A stretch of DNA of 64,000 nucleotides, taken from Paulinella micropora (taxonomy: Eukaryota; Cercozoa; Imbricatea; Euglyphida; Paulinellidae). The stretch lies in assembly GCA_019918135.1 (NCBI GenBank), contig WBZZ01000617.1, forward strand, positions 28,619-92,618, written 5' to 3'. Under the pieces are notes generated by a model. It saw only the letters and a list, made by a program, of their open reading frames with translations, was not told the DNA's origin and did no database searches. The position numbers were made by a program, and so were the translations under genes. Positions 37,251 to 49,000 of this stretch are shown here, piece after piece (the first letter of the stretch is position 1; every line of letters begins with the position of its first letter).

Positions 37251-40237
37251 TTATTACCGGGGCGTCCGATAAACAAATTGATCGGTTCTCCTCTGGGATC
37301 ATCACGCACTCCATGAAAATCCTGTGCGTCTCCCCAAGTAGCGATCTCTACAGTCGGCAAAGCGTCAGGATCTTTCTTGGTGATTCTATATGCCAAGGGT
37401 TTGTTGTAGTTTTTGAAACTCTTGTTCATACACGGGCTAAAATGAGTCATCCAGTCGTAGTTACATCCGAGAACAACCAGCACATGCCTCTTCTTGTGCT
37501 GCTTCTTGAATGCAAGAATGAGCTTTAATAACGCTTGAGCGATGTTAGTTGTCAGGAAGGTGCTCTTCCACCCGAACTCGAAATTCCTGATCATCTCCAT
37601 CGTGCCCGTGCCCTGGTGGCTTGCGATGTGACTCTACTTGGAAACGGATTCCTCTGTCAACGACATTGAGCCCAAGGAAACCCAGCATCGCCCACGCGGT
37701 GTTATCACCAGCTCCGTCCCACTCAAGATATAATTTCCACGCTTGCATTGTGCGAGGGTTCCAAAGTTGCCAATGTAAAAGTGCGGCAAGCATAGTAATG
37801 TTGCTGTTCGCGCCGTGTTCTACCGCGCCTTCAAGGTACGTCAGAATAAAATGCGTATCGGTAGTGTAGCAGGTATTGATTCCAACGCAAAGGCGAAACA
37901 CAATTTTTCCTTTGAAATCTTTCGCGGCGCGGCGGCAAGATGGGATCTTCACTGGCGGTTTCATATCGGCTGATATGACTGTGGCAGCAAAATCTGCTGG
38001 TGCTGCCTTCTTGCGCTGCATGCTGGCAACGCGGCACGCCCTGTGAATTTTGTGATGAAGCCTGCTACGGCGACGCCATTCTTGAGCTTCTACTTCAGTC
38101 CTGAAACCGTTAGAATGATCAGCAGCAAGCTCTGTGCAGATCTCGCATTTTGAGAAATCTCCTTCTGCAAAACAAACCTGTAATAAGTAATGATAACGAA
38201 AATATGCATAATACCTCTGACAAACTTGACGTGCGGAAAATCCATGCGCCAAACTTTGTTGATCGTATTGTCTGTCGGAGGATTATTTGGATCAACTCGT
38301 TTCGAACAACCAAACCGAAGGCACATATCTTTCCAATTCTCGCGAACATAGTTTTGGACTCCTGCGTCCTGAGCCATTTCTTGCATCCTCCATATTCCGT
38401 CGCTGCATATCTCCGGGTAACTCTCCATGAACTTCTCGCAGAGTAATACTGCTACCACATCTTCTGTTTCAGGAACGGTTGAGTAGCTTTTTGTCAAAAC
38501 CTTCGTGTTATTTGCAAGAAGTTTGTGTGCTCTTGACAAAACTTTATCACCGATCCCGTAGATACGCTGCCAGGCTACTTTGCACACAGCCTCCGTTAAA
38601 TACATATACTGAAACGATCCAGTTTTTGTTTGAAACGATTCAAGCTGCGAAGCTGCCCAAGAATAAAGCTCACTGAGAGACGATGACGCATTCTTCGCTC
38701 TCGTGTAAAGCACATCACGCGTGTCGATAAATGAATAACACTTCCACTTTTTGCAGCAGACAGACTTAACTTCCCTGTCCAAGTCGGCGAAGGTAATCCC
38801 CAACAGTTTTTGGAGCGCAGACGGTCTCTGAAGCTTCACTGCACCTTTCGTGCGACTTTTCATCGTGTAGGGGCGCGTTGGATTCTTACGTGGTCTGCTG
38901 TAAGGAATTGGTGATAATCTCATGATGTTATACAACAGCTCATTCGATTCCATAAGCTCGTCGAAGTTCAATCGAAGCTCGTTGGATAATTCCGCATCGT
39001 CCACGCCGACCAGAGGAGGAAGCAATCCAGGGTTGATAGATGCAGCATCACCGTTTGAATCCGTATCTGAACACTCTTCGTCGACGTTCTACGCAAACAA
39101 GATCGCTTATGAACATTAACCAGCATGAACATAGACAGGTAGAGAAAAAAAATTACCATGGAGCCAGTAGGAAGATATAGTCTAGAGCTGCTGCAGCTAC
39201 TAACATCATATCCTGTAGTGACAGTAGAACTGTCTGACTGTTTCCAGCTGTCGAGGTTAGCATCAACGTCAGGAACACCTGCCTGTAAAAAAGAATCTTC
39301 TCAGTAATAATTTTCATTTATTTATTTTTTACCTGTGCATCACTCAAGCTTGATTTTTCTGTGATGACTGTAATGTCCGAGCTTTCCCTGGGCAGAAGCG
39401 TGCGGCGACTATCTGAAATTGAGGACACGCTGTCGAGAAGCTTCCTCTTTTTTTCCGGCGGAATAGATGATGACCTGGAGAGCGGTTGCTTTCCATCAGA
39501 ACTAATACTGCTGACCGACGCTAAAAGTTCAACCTTTGCTTCATGAAGCAAGGAAATTGACTTAAGTGGAAGCGGATGTTCTTTCTCAGGAACGATGAAA
39601 CATACATGACCAATGTCAGTCTCGAACAGGAAAACTGGGATTTTAGCTCCTTCCTTGGCAGCCTCTTTCAACCAGACCGGATGTGCATCGCTTGGCAGCG
39701 TAGCTATCTCTAGGTCTGGATTAGGCGCATAGCTGAGCAAAATCTCTTGATCTTTCGATATTGCGGTGGTGACAGTCACAATAGGAGTACCCTTGCTGAC
39801 CTGACATTATTTACAACAATATTTATAGAAAAAATACAACACACGTAACAAAAACTTACATTGCATGGATGTATGTAACAACTAACATAATTTACCTTCA
39901 CGTTCGGTCGGCAAGTGTCATCGTCGAGCTTGTTGAACCCTTGCGATGAAGAGTTGATGAGATGCATTGCATTCCTGCTCGATTCGTTAATGAATTTAAT
40001 TGGATGCATCCCTGTTTGCAGGGAACTCCCAATTTTCATAGTGAAATGATCAGAAAATGCAGCATGATCTGCAGCACGCAAAGACTTTCCTCCTGGTTCG
40101 AGGAGCCCAAGCTGAAAAGAAGGAGGAAGGTATTATCAGCAAAGACTCCGTAGCCACCACCACGGTGTGCCACATATATCGGCGCCTTGCTAGCCCTCAG
40201 CATGGCATACCTAAAGTTTGAAATACACATGAAAAAA

Positions 40238-40366
40238 ATGGCAGCGCTTCCCGTTAGAGGGAATCACTAAAAAAAAAAAGGACAGAGAAAGGCTCACTGA
40301 TAGAAGGCCACACACACTAGCTAGTTATACTAAAGCTAGTATCTATACTCCCCTCTTTAAACTATG
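40238..40366 (-). repeat. Nested repeat, inverted copy
   Basis: The stretch from GGCAGCGCTTCCCGTTAGAG to CCCCTCTTTAAACTATGCTA is the inverse of 43,945-44,085 and of 45,400-45,532. The pair at 40,238 and 44,085 thus brackets a 3.8-kb inner segment of the transposon. Confidence 0.75.
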
Positions 40367-40367
40367 C

Positions 40368-40368
<1 letters not shown>

Positions 40369-40434
<66 letters not shown>

Positions 40435-40554
40435 TAATAACAATAATAATAATAATAATAGATTTATCAGTCAATTGGCCTTTGATCCTGTCGGACATGT
40501 GCCTCCATTGGTAGCACGGGGCCGTTCGGTGACGCGGCTCCGCTCCAAAGACTC

Positions 40555-40633
<79 letters not shown>

Positions 40634-40756
40634 GTGCTTCTCAGTCCATGGCGAATGCATTTCTGCACATGTGCCTCCATCGTCTCACCCGTGAGGGGAG
40701 TACGAAGATTTGACGATAGGCTCTACTGACACCCCCGCAAGGCAGCTCCAAGCAAC

Positions 40757-40838
<82 letters not shown>
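40369..40838. repeat. (AAT)n tracts with short inserts
   Basis: Three long (AAT)n tracts (about 40,369-40,459, 40,553-40,633 and 40,756-40,838) are separated by unique segments of about 95 and 120 bases. The design, short unique piece plus triplet tail, resembles 3' ends of retroposons with microsatellite tails. Confidence 0.8.
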
Positions 40839-40848
40839 TATTGAAGAG

Positions 40849-42051
40849 GAAATGCAAAATCATGCCGGTCAGTTTCACAAACTTTTGTGCAGAGTTTTTT
40901 CCACAGATTGTTGTGTACAGAAGAAAAGAATAGCATTCCCGCTCATTCTGAGCTGGGAAAAGAGCGGGAATGCTGTTACATCTTCTCGAAATGTCATGCT
41001 CTCAATAAAATCTCTGCACAAAAGTTTGCAAAACAGCAATCCAAAAACGAGTTTCATCGAATTGCTGGTTTGTGAAAAATAGATTAAGCTGGGTCGTGCA
41101 ATGTTAGGAAATGACATTTATAGCTTCAACAAACACGTTGCAGCAGAAACATGCAAGGGATGACATGAGTTGAGAGTACGTACTAGGAAGGAAATGCAAA
41201 ATCATGCCGGTCGGTTTTCACAAACTTTTGTGCAGAGTTTTTTCCATAGATTGTTGTGTACAGAAGAAAAGAATAGCATTCCCGCTCATTCTGAGCTGGG
41301 AAAAGAGCGGGAATGCTGTTACATCTTCTCGTAATGTCATGCTCTTAATAAAATCTCTGCACAAAAGTTTGCAAAACAGCAGTCCGAAAACGAGTTTCAT
41401 CGAATTGCTGGTTTGTGAAAAATAGATTAAGCTGGGTCGTGCAATGTTAGGAAATGACATTTATAGCTTCAACAAACACGTTATAGCAGAAACATGCAAG
41501 GGATGACATGAGTTGAGAGTACGTAGGAAGGAAATGCAAAATCATGCCGGTCGGTTTTCACAAACTTTTGTGCAGAGTTTTTTCCACAGATTGTTGTGTA
41601 CAGAAAAAAAGAATAGCATTCCCGCTCATTCTGAGCTGGGAAAAGAGCGGGAATGCTGTTACATTTTCTCGAAATGTCATGTTCTCAATAAAATCTCTGC
41701 ACAAAAGTTTGCAAAACAGCAATCCAAAAACGAGTTTCATCGAATTGCTGGTTTATGAAAAATAGATTAAGCTGGGTCGTGCAATGTTAGGAAATGACAT
41801 TTATAGCTTCAACAAACACGTTATAGCAGAAACATGCAAGGGATGACATGAGTTGAGAGTACGTAGGAAGGAAATGCAAAATCATGCCGGTCGCTTTTCA
41901 CAAACTTTTGTGCAGAGTTTTTTCCACAGATTGTTGTGTACAGAAAAAAAGAATAGCATTCCCGCTCATTCTGAGCTGGGGAAAGAGCGGGAATGCTGTT
42001 ACATCTTCTCGAAATGTCATGCTCTTAATAAAATCTCTGCACAAAAGTTTG
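40849..42051. repeat. 340-bp tandem repeat, three and a half copies
   Basis: Units start at 40,849, 41,191, 41,531 and 41,871 (GAAATGCAAAATCATGCCGG). Within each unit CAAACTTTTGTGCAGAG and CTCTGCACAAAAGTTTG are inverted, and an inner pair AGCATTCCCGCTC/GAGCGGGAATGCT forms a second hairpin. Small ORFs in both directions are by-products. The array lies between the two divergently arranged transposon genes. Confidence 0.85.
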
Positions 42052-42093
42052 ATAATAACACGACCCTTTTTCCACACGTTCAAATTTCAGACC

Positions 42094-43144
42094 GGCCCGA
42101 GAAAAATTTTAAGGTTGAAGGCGCTGACTGGTAGTTATGTCTTTGGAATTCAACTCATTTTGCTCGTTTGTCAACGTGTAGGATCACTTTCTGACTCTGG
42201 CATGTCTACGAAGCACATTGCCAAGACTCTGCAAGCCATTCTCAAAAATTCGCGTGGGGAATTGTTCCTTAAAATCAACGGGTCTGCAGACGTGCTGCCC
42301 TTTGATTGTGTGGAGATTCCCCACGCCGTCTTTTGCAAGCATGATCTGGTATATGCTTGCTCACTTACTTACTTACTTATTTATTTAATGTGCAACATGC
42401 AGGGCAAAGGCGATTTGGAGGAGTTGGTCCGCGGCTTCAGCTACACCTGGAATGCACAAGGTATTATGTATGTATGTATGTATTTATAATGCATGCATCG
42501 TAGGGATCCTGCTCAAGAATAAGCCTGTGCCCTGGGACGACGGATTGGGAGAAGCTCCTCCCGCAAAAAGGCAGAAGAGACAGGAGAAGGAGAAGGAGAA
42601 GGAGAAGAAGGAGAAGCAAAAAAAGAAGGACAAAGGGAAGGAGAAGGAGAAGGAGAAGAAGAAGGAGGAGGAGAAGAAGAAGAAGGAGGAGAAGAAGAAG
42701 AAGAAGGATGAAAAGGAGAAGAAGGAGGAGGAGAAGAAGAAGAAGGAGGAGGAGGAGGAGAAGAAGAAGAAGAAGGAGGAGGAGGAGAAGAAGAAGAAGA
42801 AGGAGGAGGAGCAGAAGAAGAAGAAGAAGAAGAAGAAGGAGGAGAAGAAGAAGAAGAAGAAGAGGGAGAAGGAGGAGGAGGAGGAGGAGAAGAAGAAGAA
42901 GAAGAAGGAGGAGGAGGAGAAGGAGAAGAAGGAGGAGGAGAAGAAGAAGAAGGAGGAGGAGGAGGAGAAGGAGGAGGAGAAGAAGAAGAAGAAGAAGGAG
43001 GAGGAGGAGAAGAAGAAGAAGGAGGAGGAGGAGAAGAAGAAGAAGGAGGAGGAGGAGAAGAAGAAGAAGGAGGAGGAGAAGAAGAAGAAGGAGGAGGAGG
43101 AGAGGAAGAAGAAGAAGGAGGAGGAGGAGGAGGAAAGATCTTAA
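42094..43144 (+). CDS. Transposon gene 2, first exons: Lys/Glu-rich protein
   Basis: Plausible exons with GT-AG borders are 42,094-42,130, 42,181-42,347, 42,404-42,460 and 42,504 onward. They read HIAKTLQAILKNSRGELFLK, then KGDLEELVRGFSYTWNAQ and ILLKNKPVPWDDGLGEAPP, and then nearly 200 residues of Lys and Glu (KEKEKEKKKEEEKKKKEEK). The upstream start is not identified; it may lie across the tandem repeats. The long charged stretch is a purine triplet expansion and would form a single helix or coiled coil. Role in transposition is unknown. Confidence 0.45.
42570..43135. repeat. GAG/GAA/AAG purine triplet expansion
   Basis: More than 500 bases consist almost only of AAG, GAG and GAA triplets. 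All the long poly-Leu and poly-Arg frames across it are artefacts of the repeat; only the Lys/Glu frame joins flanking normal coding sequence. Confidence 0.9.
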
Positions 43145-43643
43145 ACTCCGCATATGCTGGTTGATAGCCCAGGACCCAGCAGACACCAGATTGTTATGGG
43201 TGGGGTTTCGAGGCAGCTCTAGCAACCGCGCTTGGTGTATGCACTTGCACATTCGGTGACGTCTTGCAAGAGGTTGCTGGGACTGCGGAATAACCTCGGC
43301 TTAGTGCAGTCTTGCCCTCAGGAGCTCCATCGGTGGCCCCGATCATCAGGCGAGAGACTGACACGGGGGGGTGGAGGACCTCGAAAAAGGGTATTGGAGG
43401 CTTATGTCCGTTGAGGATATGCCATTAGCTGCATCAGTACGCCTCAGATATAGTATTATTATTATTATTTAGGGAGTACATAGGCCATCGGTCCCTTTCC
43501 ATGGGCTGATTGGTATAAAGCTCCTAGATTAATGTTCTATGCCGTCACTTCCTTTATTCCACCGATTGGTGTGGAGACTTTCCTTATGGAATGGAGGACT
43601 GGATGCACATGGCCTTTTGGCTCAGCAATTGGCAGACGATACA

Positions 43644-43684
<41 letters not shown>

Positions 43685-43856
43685 GGGAGTACATAGGCCA
43701 TCGGTCCTTTCCATGGGCTGATTGGTATAAAGCTCCTAGAGTAATGTTCTATGCCGTCACTTCCTTTATTCCACCGATTGGTGTGGAGACCTTCCTTATG
43801 GAATGGAGGACTGGATGCACATGGCCTTTTGGCTCAGCAATTGGCAGAAGATACAC

Positions 43857-43924
<68 letters not shown>

Positions 43925-44160
43925 TGTTATTATTATTATTCGATAGCATAGTTTAGAGAGGGGAGTATAGATACTTAGCTTTAGTATAGTTAGCTAGTGT
44001 GTGTGGCCTTCTATCAGTGAGCCTTTCCCTGTTTTTTTTTTCGAGTATATTTCTTCTAACGGGAAGCGCTGCCATTTTTTTTTAATTTAAACTCTCTTTT
44101 TATTATTATTATTATTATTCCTCTTTTGCTGCTGCTTTAATTAGCTTGCTCTTTAAGTTC
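43145..44160. repeat. Nested retroposon-like pieces and (ATT)n tracts
   Basis: After the purine expansion come about 300 bases of unknown sequence, then two copies of a 175-base segment (GGGAGTACATAGGCCATCGG to the (ATT)n tract) at 43,470 and 43,683, with (ATT)n tails at 43,643-43,684 and 43,857-43,945. The nested repeat 43,945-44,085 follows. A third copy of the 175-base segment is at 45,678. This looks like repeated insertion of one element into ATT microsatellites. Confidence 0.65.
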
Positions 44161-44743
44161 ACATCCGAGGACAACAAACATCGGGAGGGGGCGCTCGCGC
44201 TCGACGTTGCACTTACAAAGTACAACAATTTCGAACTGAAGGCGTCCACGCAAGTGGAGACATGTGAGGGTGAAACTTCACCTTGTGCTCCCGGGTCTTT
44301 TTCCCTATAAATATGAAAGATTTTTATAAACTGATTGTTTATTTTTTATTTGCAGGCTCTTCATTGTCTTTCCCATTGGTTGGCGCAAGAAGACTCCTGC
44401 GCAAGTCAATCGAGGTACTGTATGTTTTTCAAAATTCACAAGCTGCACATATTTTTTATACTTGGATGTTGCAGGATCGAAGCGCTTCATTTTTGCTGCG
44501 CGCGAGGTCGACACTGACGGCGATGGCAAGGCTGACGAAATCCAATATCAGCTCATGGGTTTTTTTGGTTTTAACCTTAAACACTCTTGCATGCTTGATC
44601 CGTCGCCGATGGACTTCGAGAAGCAGGTGAAGCCCGCGTGGCTCCTCTACGTCGGTAACCCCACGAACCCGCCTATGATTTGCAACTGGCGGAAGCGGGA
44701 GCTTTTGCTTCTGTACGAAGCAAACAAGGTCATTTCTTCTTCT

Positions 44744-44779
<36 letters not shown>

Positions 44780-45298
44780 ATTTTTCTTTTTCTTCTTCAT
44801 ATACATGTTATTATTCTTTTTCTCCACCAGCTCCATCTTTTTTTTTTTTTTTGTTTTTTTTTGTTTTTTTTTTGTTTTTTTTGGCATCTTCCTTTTCTTT
44901 ATTTTGCATATTTACTGCATGCTCGCCTGAAACGTTAGAAGAAGAATCAAAAAAAGGGCCCGACTGAGCCTCGCTCTTCGGGCAGGCCAAAAAAACTGAG
45001 ATTCGGTAGCAACATTGTATGTAATGAAAAATGAAGGATGTATGTAATATTGTTTGGTTCTTTGTGCAGAATCCATCGACGTCGACGATGTTCCAGACGT
45101 TCCAGACGTCCCTGAAGAAGAAGAGACCCCTGAGCCTCCTATGCCTAAGGGGTCCAGCAAGAAAAAGCCAGGTACTAGCAAATTTCATCTTTTTTTGTGT
45201 GCTTTTTTTTCAGTGTTTCTAATTTCTGACGTGACTAGGCAAGCCGAAGTCCAAAAAGCCCGCGGTCGACGCTGATGAAGTGGACATGTCGTTGGAGG
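44160..45298 (+). CDS. Transposon gene 2, middle exons
   Basis: Exon-like segments with acceptor and donor sites read FTSEDNKHREGALALDVAL (about 44,160-44,300), LFIVFPIGWRKKTPAQVNR (44,357-44,413), GSKRFIFAAREVDTDGDGKA to ELLLLYEANK (44,474-44,730), an acidic ESIDVDDVPDVPDVPEEEE piece (45,070-45,172) and KPKSKKPAVDADEVDMSLE (45,238-45,296). The DTDGDGKADE stretch resembles a calcium-binding loop but may be chance. The intron at 44,731-45,069 contains (TTC)n and T runs. The order and phase fit one gene with the flanking exons, though nested repeats interrupt it. Confidence 0.45.
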
Positions 45299-45399
45299 TA
45301 TAATCTTTCCTACTCCTTCTTCTTCTTTTTCTTTTTTTTTGTGAGGGGGGGGGCCCCCGGGGGGGGGGGGGGTCAAAAGGTCTCTTTGGGCGCCGCAGC

Positions 45400-45532
45400 A
45401 TATAGTTTAGAGAGGGGAGTATAGCTACTAGCTTTAGTATGGCTAGCTAGTGTGTGTGGCATTCTATCAGTGAGCCTTTCCCTGTCTTTTTTTTTCCGAG
45501 TATAATCTCTCTAACGGGAAGCGCTGACATTT
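45400..45532 (+). repeat. Nested repeat, second direct copy
   Basis: It matches 43,945-44,085 in the same orientation (TTTAGAGAGGGGAGTATAGC to ACGGGAAGCGCTGACATT) and is the inverse of 40,238-40,366. Confidence 0.75.
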
Positions 45533-45543
45533 TTTTTTCAAAC

Positions 45544-45900
<357 letters not shown>

Positions 45901-45959
45901 TTTGTTGTTGTTGTTGTCGTTGCTGTTGGTTTGTTCTGCCACTGCCTTGTTCGCAAGAA

Positions 45960-46571
45960 ATGAACGACTTCTTTCAAAACAACGGCGACCGGTATTGTAT
46001 TCAGGGTAGTTCGTCCGCCGGCGTGTCGAAAGAAGTCGTTCAGGATCTTGTGAACAAGGCAATGTCAGAACAAGCCGCATCCATTAAGGAAATGCTAGCA
46101 GAAGAAAGAAAGTTGAGAGAGGAGGAAAGGAAGAAAAAAGAAGCGCAAGATCGGAAGGAAAAAGAGGCGCAAGAGAAGCGACAACGGGAAGAGGAGAGAA
46201 GAAAGAGGAAGAATTCGAAGAAGGAGAAGGAGGAGGAGGAGGAGGAGGAGGAGGAGGAAAGCTCAGAAGAAGAGAACGAGAGAGTGAAGAAGAAGATGAA
46301 GAAGAATAACAAGAACAAGAAAAACTATGATGATAATGATAACAACAACAACAACATCAGCAACAACAACAGCAACAACAACAACAACAACAAAAATAGT
46401 AAGAGCGAGAGAGAAAGCTTGCTGGAGGATCTCATCGCGCGGATGGCAGCTGGCGCTCTGTCTGCTGGTAACTCACCTTCCACCCCCCAACGCGGCACCG
46501 GTCTCACCGCTCCCAGCTCACCTAACGCATGGGAGTTTGTTTTAGCATCGCTTGCGCTGACTCGGCGCTAA
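45960..46571 (+). CDS. Transposon gene 2, last exon: coiled-coil and poly-Asn protein
   Basis: The frame from the ATG at 45,960 (MNDFFQNNGDRYCIQGSSSA) runs to a TAA at 46,569-46,571. It has a long charged helix (KEMLAEERKLREEERKKKEA), an acidic run, a basic run and an Asn-rich tract of about 30 residues, and then a conserved-looking end (LLEDLIARMAAGALSAG). It could be a separate gene or the final exon of the gene starting near 42,094; an acceptor-like CGCAAG lies just upstream. Asn tracts are typical of protists such as amoebae. Confidence 0.5.
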   Translation: MNDFFQNNGDRYCIQGSSSAGVSKEVVQDLVNKAMSEQAASIKEMLAEERKLREEERKKKEAQDRKEKEAQEKRQREEERRKRKNSKKEKEEEEEEEEEESSEEENERVKKKMKKNNKNKKNYDDNDNNNNNISNNNSNNNNNNKNSKSERESLLEDLIARMAAGALSAGNSPSTPQRGTGLTAPSSPNAWEFVLASLALTRR

Positions 46572-46929
46572 CTTCAAATGCACGCACCAGGTAGTTTGCA
46601 TAGCTTTCACTTTTCTCCTTCATCTGAAAGATGTTTGAATTTGTTTTGTGTTTTTTTTCTTTGTAGTAGTGTAGTATTAATCGTAATTTTTTGCACTGGC
46701 AGGTTTGTTATGGTCGAAAGCGTGATTAAGAACGTTTGTCGCGTGCAAGAGTTAAACAAACTTCTAATTTAGTTAGTATGATATTACGGAGTTAGATTTA
46801 TTATTTTTTTTAGTAATTAAAGAAATTTTGTTGTAGAATCTATGTATTTTGCGTGGCGACATCGCACTTCTCTTCCTCCCCCGTTCCCCCCTCCCCCCTC
46901 CCCCCCCCCCCCCCGGGGGGAATTTATTG
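46572..46929. other. 3' region of transposon gene 2
   Basis: A/T-rich DNA with the phrase GAGTTAAACAAACTTCTAATTT (also near 35,997 at the other end of the element) leads to a C-rich run at 46,880-46,915. No gene is seen. Confidence 0.5.
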
Positions 46930-47281
46930 TAGGTAAAAGCAATGTTTATTATCATAATAAAGTAAAATGCTTAATGTAAACAAAGATAAACAAACTTAAA
47001 AGCAAATTCTGCATGTTGGGCATTGTTATCATCATAGATTCATAGTAGCCGGGACTATGAAAAAGGAGAAAGATTACCGTGTCGGACCGGTTCCTGCCCA
47101 CCTCTGAAGATGAAGTTAAAGTGTATTACAATTAATAAAAACATGTTTTAATATTATTTTTATATGTTCTGCAATCAGTGAATTGATTTCCTTTCATTTC
47201 CACACGTTTTCAAAAAAGTCCATATACTTCATGGAAAATTTCGGAAAAAGAGATACCCCCAAGATTGTCGAATGTTTAGTT
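46930..47281 (-). repeat. Right terminal inverted repeat of transposon A
   Basis: This is the inverse of 35,533-35,880 and ends with CGAATGTTTAGTT immediately before CTAG. Confidence 0.85.
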
Positions 47282-47285
47282 CTAG
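47282..47285. other. Right target-site duplication CTAG of transposon A
   Basis: CTAG is followed by TTTTCAGTGCCCCCA, the continuation of the R4 repeat that was interrupted at 35,528. Confidence 0.7.
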
Positions 47286-48240
47286 TTTTCAGTGCCCCCA
47301 AATGTAAGACCGAGTGGGCCAGATGCTGCGGCAGCCTGAGGGAGCCGTTGCAAGTGTCAAGTGTAAGACTTTGTCGAGTTTTAATAAAAAAGGACTTTTC
47401 TTGCACTTTCTCGGCGCCCTACTCCCCCTGTCCCTTCCTTTTCCTTCTCCCTGTTCTCAGACGGGGAACTAAGACAATTCGTGCTCTCCCTCCCCCCCCC
47501 CTCCCCTGCCTCTTCTTCTCTCCCTTCTACTCCTTCCCACCCCCTGAGCCCGGGGGGCTCAAAGAGCAAGGAGCAGAATTGCAACAAAACTAAGTTGGTT
47601 CCACTAAGCTTTCCCGGTGAAACAGCCAAAATCTACTTGCGCAAAAAAAAATCCCACGCAGACGCCTCAACGCAGCCGTGAGGAAGACGTCCTCCTCCTC
47701 CCTCTCACCTTCGTCGCCCCTCTCACTTTCGTCGCCCCTCTCACCTTTGTCGCCCCGCTCCCCTTTGCTCTGCACCTCCCTGCCTCTAGGGAAGGTGAGA
47801 GGGCTGAAAAACATTTTCGTGTGAGCAAAAGGCCCGCGGGTTTCTCCCCGCGGGAAAACGTCCGATTTCTCTGCTAGCCTCCGGAACGGCCCCAGCCAAA
47901 TTTGGCGCCAAATTGTGCCGTCCGGAGGTAGGGTGCGTGATACGGTTGAAAAAGGCAGTACGTCATTAGCTTTCCCGGGGAAACATCCGTAAGCACCAAT
48001 TTGGCGCCAAAATCTACTTGCGCAGAAAAAAAATCCCACACAGACGCTCGGCTGGGCCGCCGTGAGGAAGACGTCCTCCCCCTCCCTCTCACTCTCGTCG
48101 CCCCTCTCACTCTCGTCGCCCCTCTCACCTTCGTCGCCCCTCTCACCTTTGTCCTCTGCTTGTTCCTCCCCCTCTCCCCTCGTCCCTTGTTTGCGCGTGC
48201 AAACGCGTCCCAAAAAAATTGTTGCTTTCCACTTTTCATA
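47286..48240. repeat. R1, R2 and two R3 copies with an 18-bp minisatellite
   Basis: R1 (CAAGTGTAAGACTTTGTCGA) at 47,350 and a short R2 piece at 47,545 precede two R3 units (47,600-47,960 and 47,960-48,240), both with TTTGGCGCCAAA motifs. Within each R3 unit is a minisatellite of CTCTCACCTTCGTCGCCC, with about four copies at 47,702-47,770 and at 48,085-48,152. The frames through it give repetitive GERGDEGERGD peptides that I do not regard as genes. Confidence 0.6.
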
Positions 48241-48905
48241 TTTATCCTATTTCCGCATATCCTTGTAGAGGGGAGAGGCAGGGAAGGAGGAGCAGGGGCG
48301 CGCCAAGAAAATGTAATTTACGCTGAATTAAAGCTCGACGGTGTCCTGTCCGTGCCACAGCTCGGCCACCGTGCGCAAGACCTGCGGAAATATGAAAAGA
48401 GGAAAAGAAATTTTTTTTTCGCCTGACAACAAAAAAAACAGACGAGGGGAAGAAGGGGGGAGGGAGAGAAGAAGATGCAGAGGGAAGGGAGGGGTAGGGG
48501 CGCGCTTCGCCGGTGTACACGAAGAAATTAATAAAAAAAATCCCTGACAACGTTTTAATCTTGGCACTGAAAACTAGGAGAGGAGCACCGTGCTCCAGCA
48601 CGACCCTGCGGCGGATGGTACTGCCCCCCGTGGTCAATGTGCCAGGAGGACAAGAGCCTCACTACCCGACGGCGTCCTGTCCGTGCCATAGCTGGGCCAC
48701 CGTTCTCAAGGTCAGAAAAATATGAAAAGAAAAAAAAATCTTGCCCGACAACAAAGGGAACAGACGGGGGGGAAGAAGGAGGGGGGGGTGAAGAAGGGAG
48801 CGGGAGCGGGAGGGGAGTGCAGAGGCGCTCTAAGAAATGTACAAAAAAAATTAAAAAAATCTCTGACAAAGTTTTAATCTTAGCACTGAGAACCATGCGG
48901 ATCGG
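48241..48905. repeat. R1 and inverted R4 blocks
   Basis: R4 in inverse orientation (GTCCTGTCCGTGCCACAGCT and AGCACCGTGCTCCAGCACGA) lies at 48,340-48,400 and 48,585-48,720. R1 signatures (TTTTAATCTTGGCACTGAAA) are at 48,555 and 48,870. No gene is supported. Confidence 0.55.
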
Positions 48906-49000
48906 ATTGAAATCTGGAGGAGGTGAACCCCCTTAGAGACCGGCAGGCAGCTGGGAGAGAGAAAGGGCAGCACGCGGCACATCCCCCTCCTTCCTCAGAG

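Larger units (their letters stand above)
36112..40203 (-). pseudogene. SET-transposase gene of copy A, seven exons, frameshifted
   Basis: By alignment with copy B the exons are 40,203-39,896, 39,800-39,333, 39,282-39,157, 39,088-38,215, 38,164-37,258, 37,147-36,335 and 36,236-36,112. All six introns are GT-AG. Two breaks exist: one base is missing in the SET exon near 40,135 (GCTGATAATACC against GCCAGTATATACC in B), and eight bases are missing in the transposase exon near 37,575. The encoded SET-like segments, the transposase-like core (ISADMKPPVKIP, WDGAGDN, PPGHGHDGDD) and a C-terminal Arg/Gly tail are otherwise conserved. The last intron contains a (TTC)n tract and the fifth a (GA)n/(TA)n tract. 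The terminal RanBP2 finger of copy B is absent. It cannot encode the full protein as it stands. Confidence 0.8.

Noticed and set aside
37151-37600. Independent ORF with a hydrophobic Ser/Leu/Ile/Tyr tail
   Set aside because: Its first part is the transposase exon of copy A after the eight-base deletion, and its tail is the (GA)n/(TA)n intron.
40849-42051. Possible CRISPR-like array
   Set aside because: The repeats are 340 bases long with no spacers of regular length and no cas genes; this is a tandem repeat.
42464-43252. Poly-Leu ORF on the minus strand and poly-Arg ORF on the plus strand
   Set aside because: Both are readings of the purine triplet expansion; only the Lys/Glu frame connects to normal coding exons.
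47590-48213. ORF with GERGDEGERGD-type repeats
   Set aside because: It is generated by the 18-bp minisatellite within R3 repeats and changes frame between copies.
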